A stretch of 64,000 nt of DNA from Anaerostipes sp. (GCF_018381315.1 NZ_JAGZSD010000001.1:190693-254692); one strand, 5' to 3'. Positions 23,009 through 32,516 are shown, counted from the stretch's first letter. A program made the numbers and translations. The notes: generated by a model from the sequence alone, not told the origin.

Positions 23009-24163
23009 ATGGATTACAATGAATTGGCGTTGAAGATGCACGAAGAGAACAGAGGAAAAGTGGCAGTCAGGTCTAAAGTTACGGTGGAGACAAGAGAAGA
23101 CCTGAGTACAGCCTATACTCCTGGAGTGGCAGAGCCGTGCCGTAAAATCAGGGATTGTAAAGAGGAAGTGTACCGTTACACCGCAAAAGGTAATCTGGTA
23201 GCCGTCGTATCTGACGGGACAGCGGTTCTCGGCCTTGGAGATATCGGACCGGAGGCAGCGATGCCGGTTATGGAAGGGAAAGCTATTTTATTTAAAGAGT
23301 TTGCGGATATTGACGCATTTCCGATCTGCCTGGATACAAAAGATACAGAGGAGATTATAAAGACAGTAAAATATTTGGCGCCGACTTTTGGAGGGATTAA
23401 TCTGGAAGATATTTCTGCGCCGAGATGTTTTGAAATAGAGCGCCGGCTGAAAGAAGAGCTGGATATACCCGTATTTCATGATGACCAGCACGGGACAGCT
23501 ATCGTGGTGGCAGCAGGTCTCATCAATGCACTTAAATTTGCCGGGAAGAAGATGGAAGACGCAAAGGTGGTTATCAATGGAGCGGGTTCTGCCGGAATCT
23601 CTATCTGTAAGCTTCTGCTGCAGTTCGGCATAAAAGACGCTGTACTTGTGGACCAGAAAGGTGCTCTGTGTCCGGGAGAAGCGTGGATGAACGAAGCACA
23701 AAAAGATATGGCGGAAAAAACGAATAAGGACCGGCAGACCGGAGGACTTTCTGAGATTATGAAGGGGAAAGATGTATTTATCGGTGTTTCAGCACCGAAT
23801 ATTGTTACATCCGAAATGGTTTCATCTATGGCGGAGGATCCGGTGGTATTTGCAATGGCAAATCCGGTGCCTGAGATCATGCCGGAGGAGGCAAAAAAGG
23901 GCGGTGCAAAAGTGGTGGCTACCGGCCGTTCGGATTTCCCGAACCAGATCAATAATGTGCTGGTGTTCCCCGGAATCTTCAGGGGGGCCATGGATGCCCG
24001 GGCTTCTCAGATTACAGAGGAGATGAAAATGGCAGCTGCCAGAGCTATCGCAGGTATCATAACAGATGACGAGCTTCAAGAGGACTATATTATTCCCGGA
24101 GTTTTTGATAAGCGTGTGTGCAGTGCAGTTGCAGATGCGGTTAAGGCAGAAAGCCGGAAATAA
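23009..24163 (+). CDS. NAD(P)-dependent malic enzyme
   Basis: Oxidative decarboxylation of malate to pyruvate and CO2. 384 residues, the short bacterial form. The N-terminal malic domain has AYTPGVAEPCRKI (catalytic Tyr) and KGNLVAVVSDGTAVLGLGDIGP; FHDDQHGTAIV carries the metal-binding acidic residues. The Rossmann domain has INGAGSAGIS (GxGxxG-type). AAAGGAGAAGCTC precedes the ATG. It is followed by a divergent-looking MarR unit with its own promoter, so it is monocistronic. It would supply pyruvate and reducing power in a fermenting cell. Cofactor preference is not decided from the sequence. Confidence 0.95.
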   Translation: MDYNELALKMHEENRGKVAVRSKVTVETREDLSTAYTPGVAEPCRKIRDCKEEVYRYTAKGNLVAVVSDGTAVLGLGDIGPEAAMPVMEGKAILFKEFADIDAFPICLDTKDTEEIIKTVKYLAPTFGGINLEDISAPRCFEIERRLKEELDIPVFHDDQHGTAIVVAAGLINALKFAGKKMEDAKVVINGAGSAGISICKLLLQFGIKDAVLVDQKGALCPGEAWMNEAQKDMAEKTNKDRQTGGLSEIMKGKDVFIGVSAPNIVTSEMVSSMAEDPVVFAMANPVPEIMPEEAKKGGAKVVATGRSDFPNQINNVLVFPGIFRGAMDARASQITEEMKMAAARAIAGIITDDELQEDYIIPGVFDKRVCSAVADAVKAESRK

Positions 24164-24171
24164 ATTAGCTG

Positions 24172-24200
24172 TTGAAATTTCGGCAGGATTCCTGTAGAAT
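24172..24200 (+). promoter_or_regulatory. Promoter of the second marR-MATE unit
   Basis: TTGAAA, exactly 17 bases, TAGAAT. The operator at 24199-24218 begins at the end of the -10 box. Confidence 0.75.
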
Positions 24201-24218
24201 ATGTAGTGCACTACATAT
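24199..24218. promoter_or_regulatory. 20-bp perfect palindrome, predicted MarR operator
   Basis: ATATGTAGTGCACTACATAT is its own reverse complement over 20 bases. It starts at the last two bases of the -10 box and ends at the ribosome site, where a bound repressor would block both initiation and elongation. Confidence 0.75.
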
Positions 24219-24229
24219 GGAGGCGGATT

Positions 24230-24655
24230 ATGAACCAGGAACGGGAAATTGGAGCCAGGTTTAAGCATATCCACGATAAGTTCACGCAGCATATGAATCA
24301 AAACTTACGCTGTCTGGATGTGACGTATTCACAGATGGAATTGCTCCTGTACCTGGCAGAACATCAGAACCGGAAGATAACACAGAAAGATATCGGCGAA
24401 TTCATGAAAGTGAAGCATTCCACAGTCATTGGTATTTTAAGGCGGCTGGAAATGAAAGGATTTTTGTACTGTGTTGTGGACGAAGAGAATAAGAGATGCC
24501 GCAATGTGATTCTCACACAGAAAGGGCTGGACTTAAAGAGTAAGATGGAGGCCCACCGGAGAGAAGAAGAAATGCGCATCAGGCAGGTGTTATCTGAGGA
24601 AGAATCCCAAAAACTCTATGAATTGCTTGGCAAGGTGCTTGAAAGCCTGGAGTAG
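24230..24655 (+). CDS. MarR family transcriptional regulator
   Basis: 141 residues. The wHTH lies at about 50-105: KITQKDIGEFMKVKHSTVIGILRRLEMKGF then a wing with DEENKRCRNV. The start at 24230 follows ATATGGAGGCGGATT; the earlier ATG at 24206 lies inside the operator. It precedes a MATE exporter gene by 96 bases, with a hairpin between them, and almost certainly regulates it and itself through the 20-bp palindrome. It shares only family-level similarity with the MarR at 4461, and its operator differs. Confidence 0.88.
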   Translation: MNQEREIGARFKHIHDKFTQHMNQNLRCLDVTYSQMELLLYLAEHQNRKITQKDIGEFMKVKHSTVIGILRRLEMKGFLYCVVDEENKRCRNVILTQKGLDLKSKMEAHRREEEMRIRQVLSEEESQKLYELLGKVLESLE

Positions 24656-24672
24656 AGATATAATTAACAGTC

Positions 24673-24706
24673 AATGAAAGTGCCTGGCGGCGCTTTCATT
24701 TTTATT
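24673..24706 (+). terminator. Terminator or attenuator between marR and MATE
   Basis: AATGAAAGTGC...GCGCTTTCATT followed by TTTATT. It could end part of the marR transcript or lower MATE expression. Confidence 0.65.
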
Positions 24707-24751
24707 CCGCTGTGCAGCTGGCTGCATATACGATAAAAGGAGGAAAAACGA

Positions 24752-26116
24752 ATGGATAATAAAGTATTTGAGTCATATCCGGTGCCGAAAGCAGTGGCCA
24801 CTCTGGCTTTGCCTACGGTACTTAGTATGCTTGTAACAATTTTTTATAATATGGCTGACACTTTTTTTGTGGGTCAGACAGGAGATCCAAACCAGGTTGC
24901 TGCCGTATCACTGACAACGCCGGTGTTTATGCTGCTTATGGCAGTGGGCAATATCTTTGGGATTGGAGGATGCTCCTATATTTCCAGAATGCTTGGAGAG
25001 GGAGAGACAGAAAAAGTAAAGAAGATCAGCAGCTTTTGTTTTTACGGAAGCATTATAGCAGGAATTATCATGATGATCGTCTTTTTAGGAGGCATGCCGG
25101 TTATCCTGAAGCTGATCGGCTGCAGTGCCAACACAGAGGGGTATGCCAGAAGCTATCTGACCTATATCGGCCTGGGATCTGTATTTGTAGTCATCTCCAT
25201 GGCCTTTAACAATGTGGTCAGAGGAGAGGGAGCTGCCAAGATCTCCATGATCGGAATGATGATCGGGACTATCGTTAATATCGTGCTGGACCCGGTTATG
25301 ATCCTCGGAATGAACATGGGAGTTGCAGGAGCAGCAATTGCTACAATTATAGGGAATATTTGTACGGTTGTCTTTTATTTATTTTTCTTTGCAAAGATGA
25401 AAACAGGACTTTCGATTTCACCGAAACATTTTACGGCAAAAGAAAAGATTATGTCCGGAGTATTTGCCATCGGTATTCCTGCCTCTATTAACAATATCCT
25501 TATGAGTACAGCGAATATTATACTGAACAATTTCCTTGCATCCTACGGCGACATTCCGGTGGCGGCCATGGGTGTGGCAATGAAGGCAAATATGCTTGTG
25601 ATCCTGGTACAGATCGGACTGGGGTCAGGTGTTGCCCCTTTGATCGGATACTGCTACGGATCAGGCAATCTGGAGAAGATGAAAAAGACTATGAAGTTTT
25701 CCATGGCGTGCAATGTGATCATGGGGACGGTATTGTCTCTGCTTTACCTGCTGTTTACACAACCAATCATTCAGGCGTTTATTAACGACGGATCAGTGGT
25801 AGCCCACGGTGTGAGGATGCTGAGAGTCTTAATGATCTCCGGACCGGTCATCGGCATTATGTTTGTATTCATGTTTGGATTCCAGGCAATGGGAAAAGCA
25901 GTTCCATCCCTGATCCTTTCCTTGAGCCGGCAGGGTCTTGTATTCTTCCCTGTTCTGCTGATTACAAATTATTTGTTCGGACTTGAGGGAATTGTATTCG
26001 CCCAGCCTGTGGCGGATCTGGCATCCTTGGGTGTTTCATTCCTGCTGTTTATAAAGATAGCAAAAGAATTAAAAGAAAGAGAAAAAGAATTAGAATTAAA
26101 GAATGCAGAAGCATAA
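24752..26116 (+). CDS. MATE family efflux transporter
   Basis: 454 residues, about 12 membrane segments. Signatures are VPKAVATLALPTVLSML and ADTFFVGQTGDPNQVAAVSL near the N-terminus, NNVVRGEGAAKISM between the halves, and FQAMGKAVPSLILSL in the second half. GGAGG lies upstream of the ATG. It follows a MarR regulator, so export of the regulator's ligand is inferred. It is of a different MATE subgroup from the one at 3035 (for example VGQTGDPNQVA versus IGQGVGYLGNAA), so these are separate acquisitions rather than a recent duplication. Confidence 0.9.
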   Translation: MDNKVFESYPVPKAVATLALPTVLSMLVTIFYNMADTFFVGQTGDPNQVAAVSLTTPVFMLLMAVGNIFGIGGCSYISRMLGEGETEKVKKISSFCFYGSIIAGIIMMIVFLGGMPVILKLIGCSANTEGYARSYLTYIGLGSVFVVISMAFNNVVRGEGAAKISMIGMMIGTIVNIVLDPVMILGMNMGVAGAAIATIIGNICTVVFYLFFFAKMKTGLSISPKHFTAKEKIMSGVFAIGIPASINNILMSTANIILNNFLASYGDIPVAAMGVAMKANMLVILVQIGLGSGVAPLIGYCYGSGNLEKMKKTMKFSMACNVIMGTVLSLLYLLFTQPIIQAFINDGSVVAHGVRMLRVLMISGPVIGIMFVFMFGFQAMGKAVPSLILSLSRQGLVFFPVLLITNYLFGLEGIVFAQPVADLASLGVSFLLFIKIAKELKEREKELELKNAEA

Positions 26117-26118
26117 AA

Positions 26119-26166
26119 AAGGCTCCATGGAACGGTTTTTATACCGATCCCATGGAGTATTTTTTA
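26119..26166. terminator. Bidirectional terminator between MATE and the coiled-coil protein gene
   Basis: CTCCATGG...CCATGGAG stem with inner ACGG/CCGAT continuation; A-run left, TATTTTTT right. Confidence 0.85.
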
Positions 26167-26214
26167 TTACATAAGAAATTTATACAGAAGGATGTGCACA
26201 AATGCAAACTAAAA

Positions 26215-28110
26215 TTATTTCTCGATTTCTTCTGTCTCAATCATAAATTTGACACTGCCCTTTGTACCCTTTGCTTTCTTTGTGAAAGTCTGGTATTTAT
26301 CACCCTGTTCTATTGTGTCATTGATCCGGTCCAATGTATTTTGAACGTCATTGTCCATAATGTTTACCAGACGCTGAATGCCATCCTGATTAAACTGGAT
26401 AAGGCCTGAATTCAGAGTGTCAGCACCGGCATAGAGAGCATCTGTGCCAGAGGAAAGTTTGCTGCCGCCGGATGCCAGTGTACCGGTTGCCAGGCTTAGT
26501 TTTTTACCGCCGGATGCTGCGGTGTGAATTCCCTGTCCCAGCTGGCTTGTTCCGGCTGCCAGTTCACTCTGACCGGATGCAAGGTCTCCGGCGCCCTTAT
26601 TTAATTTTACTGCTGCCGAACGGAGGCTGGATGCGGCATCCGTCAGTTCCCTGGTGTCCAGACTGTTTAGCTTTTTAAAAGATGCCTGGGTGGACGGATC
26701 GCTTAATTTCTGGATCAGCGCTTTTGCGGGAGCTAAAGAAGAAGATAAAGCCCGGCTCTGCTGGTCAATGGTATCATTTTCATCCTTCATTTTGCTCTGG
26801 ATTGCCTGCATAGTTCCAATGGCAGTCTTTATATCCTGAATATCAGCTGAATCTGTCACAGTACCTCTGCCCAGCAATGTTGTCAGACTGTCAATCTGTT
26901 CCTGAAGAGCACTGCCGTATTGAGTATTGGCGTTTTTGACCATTTCAAAGGAAGAGGAGATGGAATCCAGGCCGGATGAAAGTTCCTGCAGTTTTTGCTG
27001 GCTTGGGAGACTGCCGGTCAGGGATTTCATGTTCTCCAGTCCATAAGCAAGCTCTTTCATCATAGACGGAAGAGATTTTGTTTTCTTTTCCAGCTGGCTG
27101 GTTCCTGCCTTTAGATCCTTTGTCCCTTTTTTCAGCTTTTTAGCCCCGGAAATCAAGTCATCTTTTTTGTTATCCAGAGTATTCAGTCCTTTGGACAGCT
27201 CTTTGGTCTTTTTGTTAAGAACAGCAGTACCGCTCTTCAAAGTTTTGGATGCATTCTGTAATTCCTTTACTCCTGAGAGCAGCTCTCCGGAACCGTTTAC
27301 CAGCTTTTCGGAGGCATTGGAAAGAGTGGTCAGTGAATCGTTCAGCTCGTCAATCGTATCTGCTTTATCCAGGCCGAACTCTGAGAGAGTATCGGCAGAA
27401 GCTACGGTTGCAGTCACTGTCATCTGGAAGTCTTTCACATCCGCAGTGAATTCAAATGAATCAGGGATGTCAAACTTTTGGCCGATTGCGCTGTCTTTTA
27501 GCTTCAGACTGTCAGAAAGTCCCGGGAAAGCAACACCCATAAGAATATGCTTGCTGCCGTCTGAAATGTCTTTTGCATTTTTCATTTTGACATTTGAAAA
27601 ATGTTCCGTCGGCAGCACAACAGCGGTAATCATGGTAAACGGAGTGTAGATGCCGTTGTGTACCTCATGGTTTGTAAATTCATAGCGGATCTTTACCTTT
27701 CCGCTCTTGCCGACCAAATTTTTGGGGCTGATCTCTTTGCCGTCCAGATAGTAAGTGACCTGCATGGAAACCGGAAGCTCTTTGTCAGTTTTTCCCTGAT
27801 AATAAATGTCATTGCCGTTGGAATTCCAGGTGATGCTGTCCTTTTTGCCTTTCTGATATGTTTCATCACCTTTTACATTTTCTATATCATTTAAGTCACT
27901 GACGTCTTTGATCTTTGACGATTTGGTTTTATTTTTGAGCCAGTCGCTTACAATGACAGTCTGTGTATTGCCTTCTGCATCTGCCTTTACATAGACAGTC
28001 TCTTCTTTTTCCTGGGAATCAGCTGCATATACCGGAACTGCCGCCATCGAAGCACACAGCACCAATGAAGCTGCCATGGCCAAAGCCCTGCTTATTTTCT
28101 TTTTTCTCAT
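26215..28110 (-). CDS. Secreted coiled-coil partner of an MMPL exporter (YhgE/Pip-like repeats)
   Basis: 631 residues with a signal peptide (residues 1-29, ending VPVYAAD). Residues 30-250 are a strand-rich domain. From about 260 to 560 come many degenerate heptad-like units with a Gly-Ser/Ala step (GSGELLSGVKELQNA, KSGTAVLNKKTKELSKG), the pattern found in YhgE/Pip and phage-infection-protein ectodomains. No terminal membrane segment is seen, unlike full YhgE. It lies 2 bases downstream of the MMPL gene, so they form one operon. It probably acts as extracytoplasmic extension of the transporter; this is inferred from context. Confidence 0.75.
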   Translation of the reverse strand: MRKKKISRALAMAASLVLCASMAAVPVYAADSQEKEETVYVKADAEGNTQTVIVSDWLKNKTKSSKIKDVSDLNDIENVKGDETYQKGKKDSITWNSNGNDIYYQGKTDKELPVSMQVTYYLDGKEISPKNLVGKSGKVKIRYEFTNHEVHNGIYTPFTMITAVVLPTEHFSNVKMKNAKDISDGSKHILMGVAFPGLSDSLKLKDSAIGQKFDIPDSFEFTADVKDFQMTVTATVASADTLSEFGLDKADTIDELNDSLTTLSNASEKLVNGSGELLSGVKELQNASKTLKSGTAVLNKKTKELSKGLNTLDNKKDDLISGAKKLKKGTKDLKAGTSQLEKKTKSLPSMMKELAYGLENMKSLTGSLPSQQKLQELSSGLDSISSSFEMVKNANTQYGSALQEQIDSLTTLLGRGTVTDSADIQDIKTAIGTMQAIQSKMKDENDTIDQQSRALSSSLAPAKALIQKLSDPSTQASFKKLNSLDTRELTDAASSLRSAAVKLNKGAGDLASGQSELAAGTSQLGQGIHTAASGGKKLSLATGTLASGGSKLSSGTDALYAGADTLNSGLIQFNQDGIQRLVNIMDNDVQNTLDRINDTIEQGDKYQTFTKKAKGTKGSVKFMIETEEIEK

Positions 28111-28112
28111 GT

Positions 28113-30197
28113 CTAGTCCTCCTTTATTTCCTGAATATGGCCCATGCCAAATGTTGTTTTACAGATTAATTTATCAAATATCATAAACATCGCCGGCAGA
28201 ATAAATACAACGCTGACCGTACTGATGACAGCCCCTCTGGCAAGCAGAGTACAGATGGAACTGATCATATCAATCTTGGAGTAAAGCGCTACTCCGAACG
28301 TTGCGGCGAAGAAGCTGAGTCCGCTGGTGATGATAGAAAGCATGGAAGTCTCATGTGCGATGCGGATGGATTTCCACTTGGTATTGCCTTTGATCCGCTC
28401 TTTTTGGTAGCGGCTTGTCATCAGGATGGCGTAATCCACCGTAGCACCAAGCTGTATGGTTCCGATGACAATACTGGCCACAAACGGAAGTTCTTCTCCC
28501 GTATAATAGGGGACAGCCATGTTGACACAGATTGCAAACTCGATGACTGCTACCAGAATGACCGGCAGGGAAGCCGATTTAAATACAATCATGATAATAA
28601 TAAAGATTGCCGCTATTGAGGCTATATTTACATTCCGCAGATCCACATTGGTTACATCTGCCAGATCCTTCGTCAGCGGAGCTTCACCGATGACCATGGA
28701 CTCTTCGCTGTAGCTTTTCACAATCTTGTTGATCTGGGCGATTTGGCGGTTGACCTGGTCGGTGGCGGTCTTGTAGTCGGAGCAGATGAATTCCATCTCG
28801 TAGTTTGGGCTGATCAGGCTGCTGCTCAGAGTGCCGGGGATCATATCAGAAGGTACGGCGGAACCTACGACGGAGTCCATACCCAAAACCCATTTGACGC
28901 CGTCTACTTTTTCAATCTTTTTCTGCATCTCTGATTTATCCTTGGATGACATGCCCGATTTCAGCATTACCATATGGATGTTGCTCATATGGAAGTCTTT
29001 GCTCAGCTTCTTGTTGGCAACGTTGCTGGGCAGAGACTGGGGCAGGGATTTATCAATATTATAGTAAATCTGCGTATGGTTGTTTCCGTAAACTGCAGGA
29101 AACAGCAGAATCAAAAAGACCAGAATAGTGGCTTTATAATGCTTGGTGATAAAGTGGGAAGCATTGGAAAGATCCGGGATAATGGATTTGTGTGTAGTTT
29201 TATCAATCCACTTATCAAAAATCAGGATCAGGGACGGCAGCAGGGTCACACAGCAGATAACGCCGATGACAACTCCCTTTGCCATAACGATTCCAATGTT
29301 CATACCTAAGGCAAAGGTCATAAAGCACAGAGCCGCAAACCCTGCAATGGTGGTGACGGAACTTCCTGCAACGGACTTAAACGTATTGGAGACCGCATGA
29401 GCCATGGCTCTTTGTTTGTCATTATCAAACCGAACCTTGTTGTCCTCGTAGCTGTGGAGCAGAAAGATGGAGTAATCCATAGTAACTCCCAGCTGCAGGA
29501 TCGCAGTCAGAGCCTTTGTTATGTATGAGATCTCTCCCAAAAAAATATTGCTCCCAAGGTTATAGAGAATGGCAATGCCGATGCTTGCCAGAAATAAAAC
29601 CGGAGTCAGAACAGATTCCATGGTAAGACATAAAACAAGCAGGGACATGGCAGCAGCAATTACAACATAAATCGGCATCTCTTCCAATGCCAGGTTTTTA
29701 ATGTCAGTTACGATACCGGACATGCCGCTGATGAAACACTGTTTGCCTACCACATGGCGCATCTGGCTGACGGCATCCATTGTCTCATCAGATGAGGTGG
29801 TGTTGTCAAACAGTGCAATCATCATAGTGGCATTTTTGTTAAAAAATACGTTCCGGATTTTTGCAGGCAGCATTTCTTTTGGGAAGGTGGTGTCTGCGAT
29901 GTCATCATACCAGAGTACCTTTTCAACATGGTCCACTTTTTCGATTTTGTGCTTGATTTCCTGTACATCCTTCAGCTTGGCATTTTCAACCACGACCATG
30001 GAAAATGCTCCGGTTCCAAACTCATCCACCATGATGTCCTGGCCCTTTACTGTCTCCAGAGAATTTGGAAGATAGCTCAGGATATCATAGTTGATCCGGG
30101 TTTTTGAAATTCCGATCAGGGATGGAATTACCAGAAGGAAGGAGAGCAGAACAATCAGTTTACGGTGTTTTGCTATCCATTTCCCAAATTTAATCAT
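28113..30197 (-). CDS. MMPL/RND-type transporter
   Basis: 694 residues, with one N-terminal helix, an ectodomain (residues 40-180), a 5-6 helix block, a second ectodomain (380-500) and a second helix block: the duplicated RND fold of MmpL/YdfJ proteins. The proton-relay LGVTMDYSIFLLHSYE and LGATVDYAILMTSRYQ motifs (GxxxDY) occur once in each half. GGAGG is upstream of the ATG. It is under control of the divergent TetR gene through TGACTnnnAGTCA sites. Likely substrates are lipids or antimicrobial compounds; unknown here. Confidence 0.88.
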   Translation of the reverse strand: MIKFGKWIAKHRKLIVLLSFLLVIPSLIGISKTRINYDILSYLPNSLETVKGQDIMVDEFGTGAFSMVVVENAKLKDVQEIKHKIEKVDHVEKVLWYDDIADTTFPKEMLPAKIRNVFFNKNATMMIALFDNTTSSDETMDAVSQMRHVVGKQCFISGMSGIVTDIKNLALEEMPIYVVIAAAMSLLVLCLTMESVLTPVLFLASIGIAILYNLGSNIFLGEISYITKALTAILQLGVTMDYSIFLLHSYEDNKVRFDNDKQRAMAHAVSNTFKSVAGSSVTTIAGFAALCFMTFALGMNIGIVMAKGVVIGVICCVTLLPSLILIFDKWIDKTTHKSIIPDLSNASHFITKHYKATILVFLILLFPAVYGNNHTQIYYNIDKSLPQSLPSNVANKKLSKDFHMSNIHMVMLKSGMSSKDKSEMQKKIEKVDGVKWVLGMDSVVGSAVPSDMIPGTLSSSLISPNYEMEFICSDYKTATDQVNRQIAQINKIVKSYSEESMVIGEAPLTKDLADVTNVDLRNVNIASIAAIFIIIMIVFKSASLPVILVAVIEFAICVNMAVPYYTGEELPFVASIVIGTIQLGATVDYAILMTSRYQKERIKGNTKWKSIRIAHETSMLSIITSGLSFFAATFGVALYSKIDMISSICTLLARGAVISTVSVVFILPAMFMIFDKLICKTTFGMGHIQEIKED

Positions 30198-30217
30198 AAT
30201 CAGTCCTCCTAAATGAA

Positions 30218-30230
30218 TGACTAAAAGTCA
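30218..30230. promoter_or_regulatory. Predicted TetR operator O1 (TGACTAAAAGTCA)
   Basis: TGACT-AAA-AGTCA, identical to O2. It lies between the MMPL promoter and its ribosome site. Confidence 0.75.
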
Positions 30231-30259
30231 TTTTTCTTACTAATGGTATACTATAAAAA

Positions 30260-30272
30260 TGACTAAAAGTCA
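30260..30272. promoter_or_regulatory. Predicted TetR operator O2, on the MMPL promoter
   Basis: TGACTAAAAGTCA. On the minus strand it contains the -35 TTGACT, followed by 17 bases and TATACC, the likely promoter of the MMPL operon. Confidence 0.75.
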
Positions 30273-30311
30273 ATAATTATCTGTTTGTTTCCGGAGAATT
30301 TTATTAAATAT

Positions 30312-30324
30312 TGACTTGCAGTCA
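30312..30324. promoter_or_regulatory. Predicted TetR operator O3, on the tetR promoter
   Basis: TGACTTGCAGTCA, with the same arms as O1 and O2. It overlaps the -35 TTGACT (30311-30316) of the tetR promoter, whose TATAAT is at 30333-30338 (16-base spacer). Confidence 0.75.
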
Positions 30325-30374
30325 TTTTTAGGTATAATGATAGTAAACTAAGGCCAAAAGGGGGATGTACGCCT

Positions 30375-30974
30375 ATGAGTAAAGTGGAAGAAAATAAAAA
30401 GAGAAAGAAGACAGCATTGCTTGATACGGCGTATCATCTGTTTACGCAGAATGGCTATCAAAAGACGTCTATTTCTGATATTGTCAGCCAGGCAGGTGTT
30501 GCCAAGGGCACATTTTATCTCTATTTTAAGGATAAGACAGATATCCGCTATAAACTGATTGCACACCGGGCAGGCCTGATTTTTAAAAAGGCTTACAGGG
30601 ATCTTAAAAAGACCAATATCCGGCTGTTTGAAGATAAAATTGTGTTTCTCGCAGACAATATCATTGATCAGCTGTATAAAAACCCCACACTTTTGAAACT
30701 GATTTCCAAGCATTTGGGCTGGGGAATCTTCAAAAATGCAATGAATGAACCTATGGAAGGGGACCATGAGAACATATATGAGGTTTATATGAATCTCATG
30801 AAAGAGTCCGGCATAGAATTTGAGGAGCCGGAGACTATGATCTATCTGATTGTGGAGCTGATTTCCTCCAGCTGTTATAATGCTATTTTATTTGAACAGC
30901 CGGTGACATTAGAACAGCTGAAGCCATTCTTGTATAAAACAATCCGAAGTATTATAAAAAATCATCAAAAATAG
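30375..30974 (+). CDS. TetR/AcrR family transcriptional repressor
   Basis: 199 residues. The N-terminal HTH is classical: TALLDTAYHLFTQNGYQKTSISDIVSQAGVAKGTFYLYFKDK in residues 12-55. The C-terminal ligand domain is unassigned. The ATG at 30375 is 12 bases from GGGGG. It is divergent from the MMPL operon; three copies of TGACTnnnAGTCA in the shared region, two of them covering -35 hexamers, make autorepression and repression of the exporter very likely. The inducer is presumably an exported compound. Confidence 0.9.
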   Translation: MSKVEENKKRKKTALLDTAYHLFTQNGYQKTSISDIVSQAGVAKGTFYLYFKDKTDIRYKLIAHRAGLIFKKAYRDLKKTNIRLFEDKIVFLADNIIDQLYKNPTLLKLISKHLGWGIFKNAMNEPMEGDHENIYEVYMNLMKESGIEFEEPETMIYLIVELISSSCYNAILFEQPVTLEQLKPFLYKTIRSIIKNHQK

Positions 30975-31088
30975 TACAATGTACGGTTTTTTGAGCAAAC
31001 AACCACAGGAAATCATGCTATAATGAGGGATGCGAAAACTGTTAATCAGAATGATGAGCCTCTCATCAGTAGTTATAAGGAGTAATGA

Positions 31089-32504
31089 ATGAAATCTTGT
31101 GGTATTTTGCTGCCTATCTTTAGCCTGCCGTCTTCTTACGGTATCGGATGCTTTTCAAAAGAAGCCTACCAATTTGTAGACTTTCTGAAATCAACCGGCC
31201 AGTCCTACTGGCAGATTCTTCCTCTTGGAACCATCGGGGAAGGAAATTCTCCGTATTTATCCTATTCAAGTTTTGCGGGAAGCGTATTATATATAGATTT
31301 AGAACAGCTCCAGGCAGAGGGACTGCTGACTCCGGAGGAGTGTGACGGCTGGGAATTTTCTGACAGCGAAGAAAAAGTGGACTACGATAAAGTATTTATG
31401 TCCAGGGAGATTTTGCTGTGGATTGCTTACAGCCGTTTCCGCGGGGGAAAAGATTACGAAGATTTCAAGAAAACCCATAAAGAGTGGCTGGATGATTTCT
31501 GCCAGTACATGGATCTGAAACAGCCCGGAAAGGGAAGAGAGTATTTTTGCTTTGTCCAGTATAAGTTCCTGGGCCAATGGCTCAAACTTAAGCAGTATGC
31601 CAATACAAACGGCATTCAGATCATTGGAGATCTTCCGTTTTATGTAGCAAAAGAGGGGGCTGATTTTTGGGCCCACCCGGAAATGTTTCAGCTGGATGAA
31701 GACGGGAAGCCCAGAGTACAGGGCGGATGTCCGCCGGATGCCTTTGCTGAGAACGGGCAGCTTTGGTCGAATCCTGTATATAACTGGGAATATCACAAAA
31801 ACACAGGGTATGACTGGTGGATGAAGAGATTAAGCCATAACTTCCTTTTATATGATGTGCTGCGTCTGGATCATTTCCGGGGATTTGATGAGTATTTTGT
31901 GATCCCGGCGGAAGCTGAAACAGCGGCCGGAGGCAAGTGGGAAAAAGGGCCCGGATTAGATTTCTTTCTCACATTAAAAGAGAAACTTGGGGACGTAAAG
32001 ATCATTGCTGAGGACCTGGGATTTCTGACTGATTCCGTCAGGGAACTGCAGAGAGAGATCGGTTATCCGGGAATGAAGATCCTTGAGTTTGCTTTTGGGG
32101 CCTGGGACGACAGCGCATATCTGCCGCATAAGTATGAGGAAAACTGTGTGGTATATACAGGGACTCATGATAATGACACAGCTCTTGGGTGGTACGAGGA
32201 TATGTCGGAGCAGGACAGGAACTTTCTGCATCATTATCTGAAACACAGCACGATTGTTCCGACCGGGCATATGAATCTGGATTTAATCTCCCTAGCTCTT
32301 GAGAGCAAGGGGGATACTGTAATCATTCCGCTTCAGGACTACCTTGGTCTAGGCAGCAGCGCAAGAATCAATACACCTTCTACTGTGGGGGAAAACTGGG
32401 AGTGGAGAGTGACAAAAGAGCAGCTGAACAGTGAACTGAGAAAAACCATTTTGACACTGCATGACCGCTACCGCAAGGAAGAAACGACAGAGAAAAACTC
32501 ATAA
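31089..32504 (+). CDS. malQ: 4-alpha-glucanotransferase (GH77)
   Basis: Disproportionating enzyme that transfers alpha-1,4-glucan chains, releasing glucose from maltooligosaccharides. 471 residues, usual for bacterial short forms. Signatures are LPSSYGIG and QILPLGTIG at the N-terminus, RLDHFRGFDEYF (catalytic Asp nucleophile), AEDLGFL (acid/base Glu) and GTHDNDT (third acid). An extended -10 TGCTATAAT lies upstream. It is followed by nth after 12 bases and probably starts the long run of genes reaching 38662. Confidence 0.95.
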   Translation: MKSCGILLPIFSLPSSYGIGCFSKEAYQFVDFLKSTGQSYWQILPLGTIGEGNSPYLSYSSFAGSVLYIDLEQLQAEGLLTPEECDGWEFSDSEEKVDYDKVFMSREILLWIAYSRFRGGKDYEDFKKTHKEWLDDFCQYMDLKQPGKGREYFCFVQYKFLGQWLKLKQYANTNGIQIIGDLPFYVAKEGADFWAHPEMFQLDEDGKPRVQGGCPPDAFAENGQLWSNPVYNWEYHKNTGYDWWMKRLSHNFLLYDVLRLDHFRGFDEYFVIPAEAETAAGGKWEKGPGLDFFLTLKEKLGDVKIIAEDLGFLTDSVRELQREIGYPGMKILEFAFGAWDDSAYLPHKYEENCVVYTGTHDNDTALGWYEDMSEQDRNFLHHYLKHSTIVPTGHMNLDLISLALESKGDTVIIPLQDYLGLGSSARINTPSTVGENWEWRVTKEQLNSELRKTILTLHDRYRKEETTEKNS

Positions 32505-32516
32505 GGAGCAGAACCT

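Noticed and set aside
23476..23991. 171-codon minus-strand frame inside the malic enzyme gene
   Set aside because: Shadow of codon-biased coding sequence, no ribosome site.
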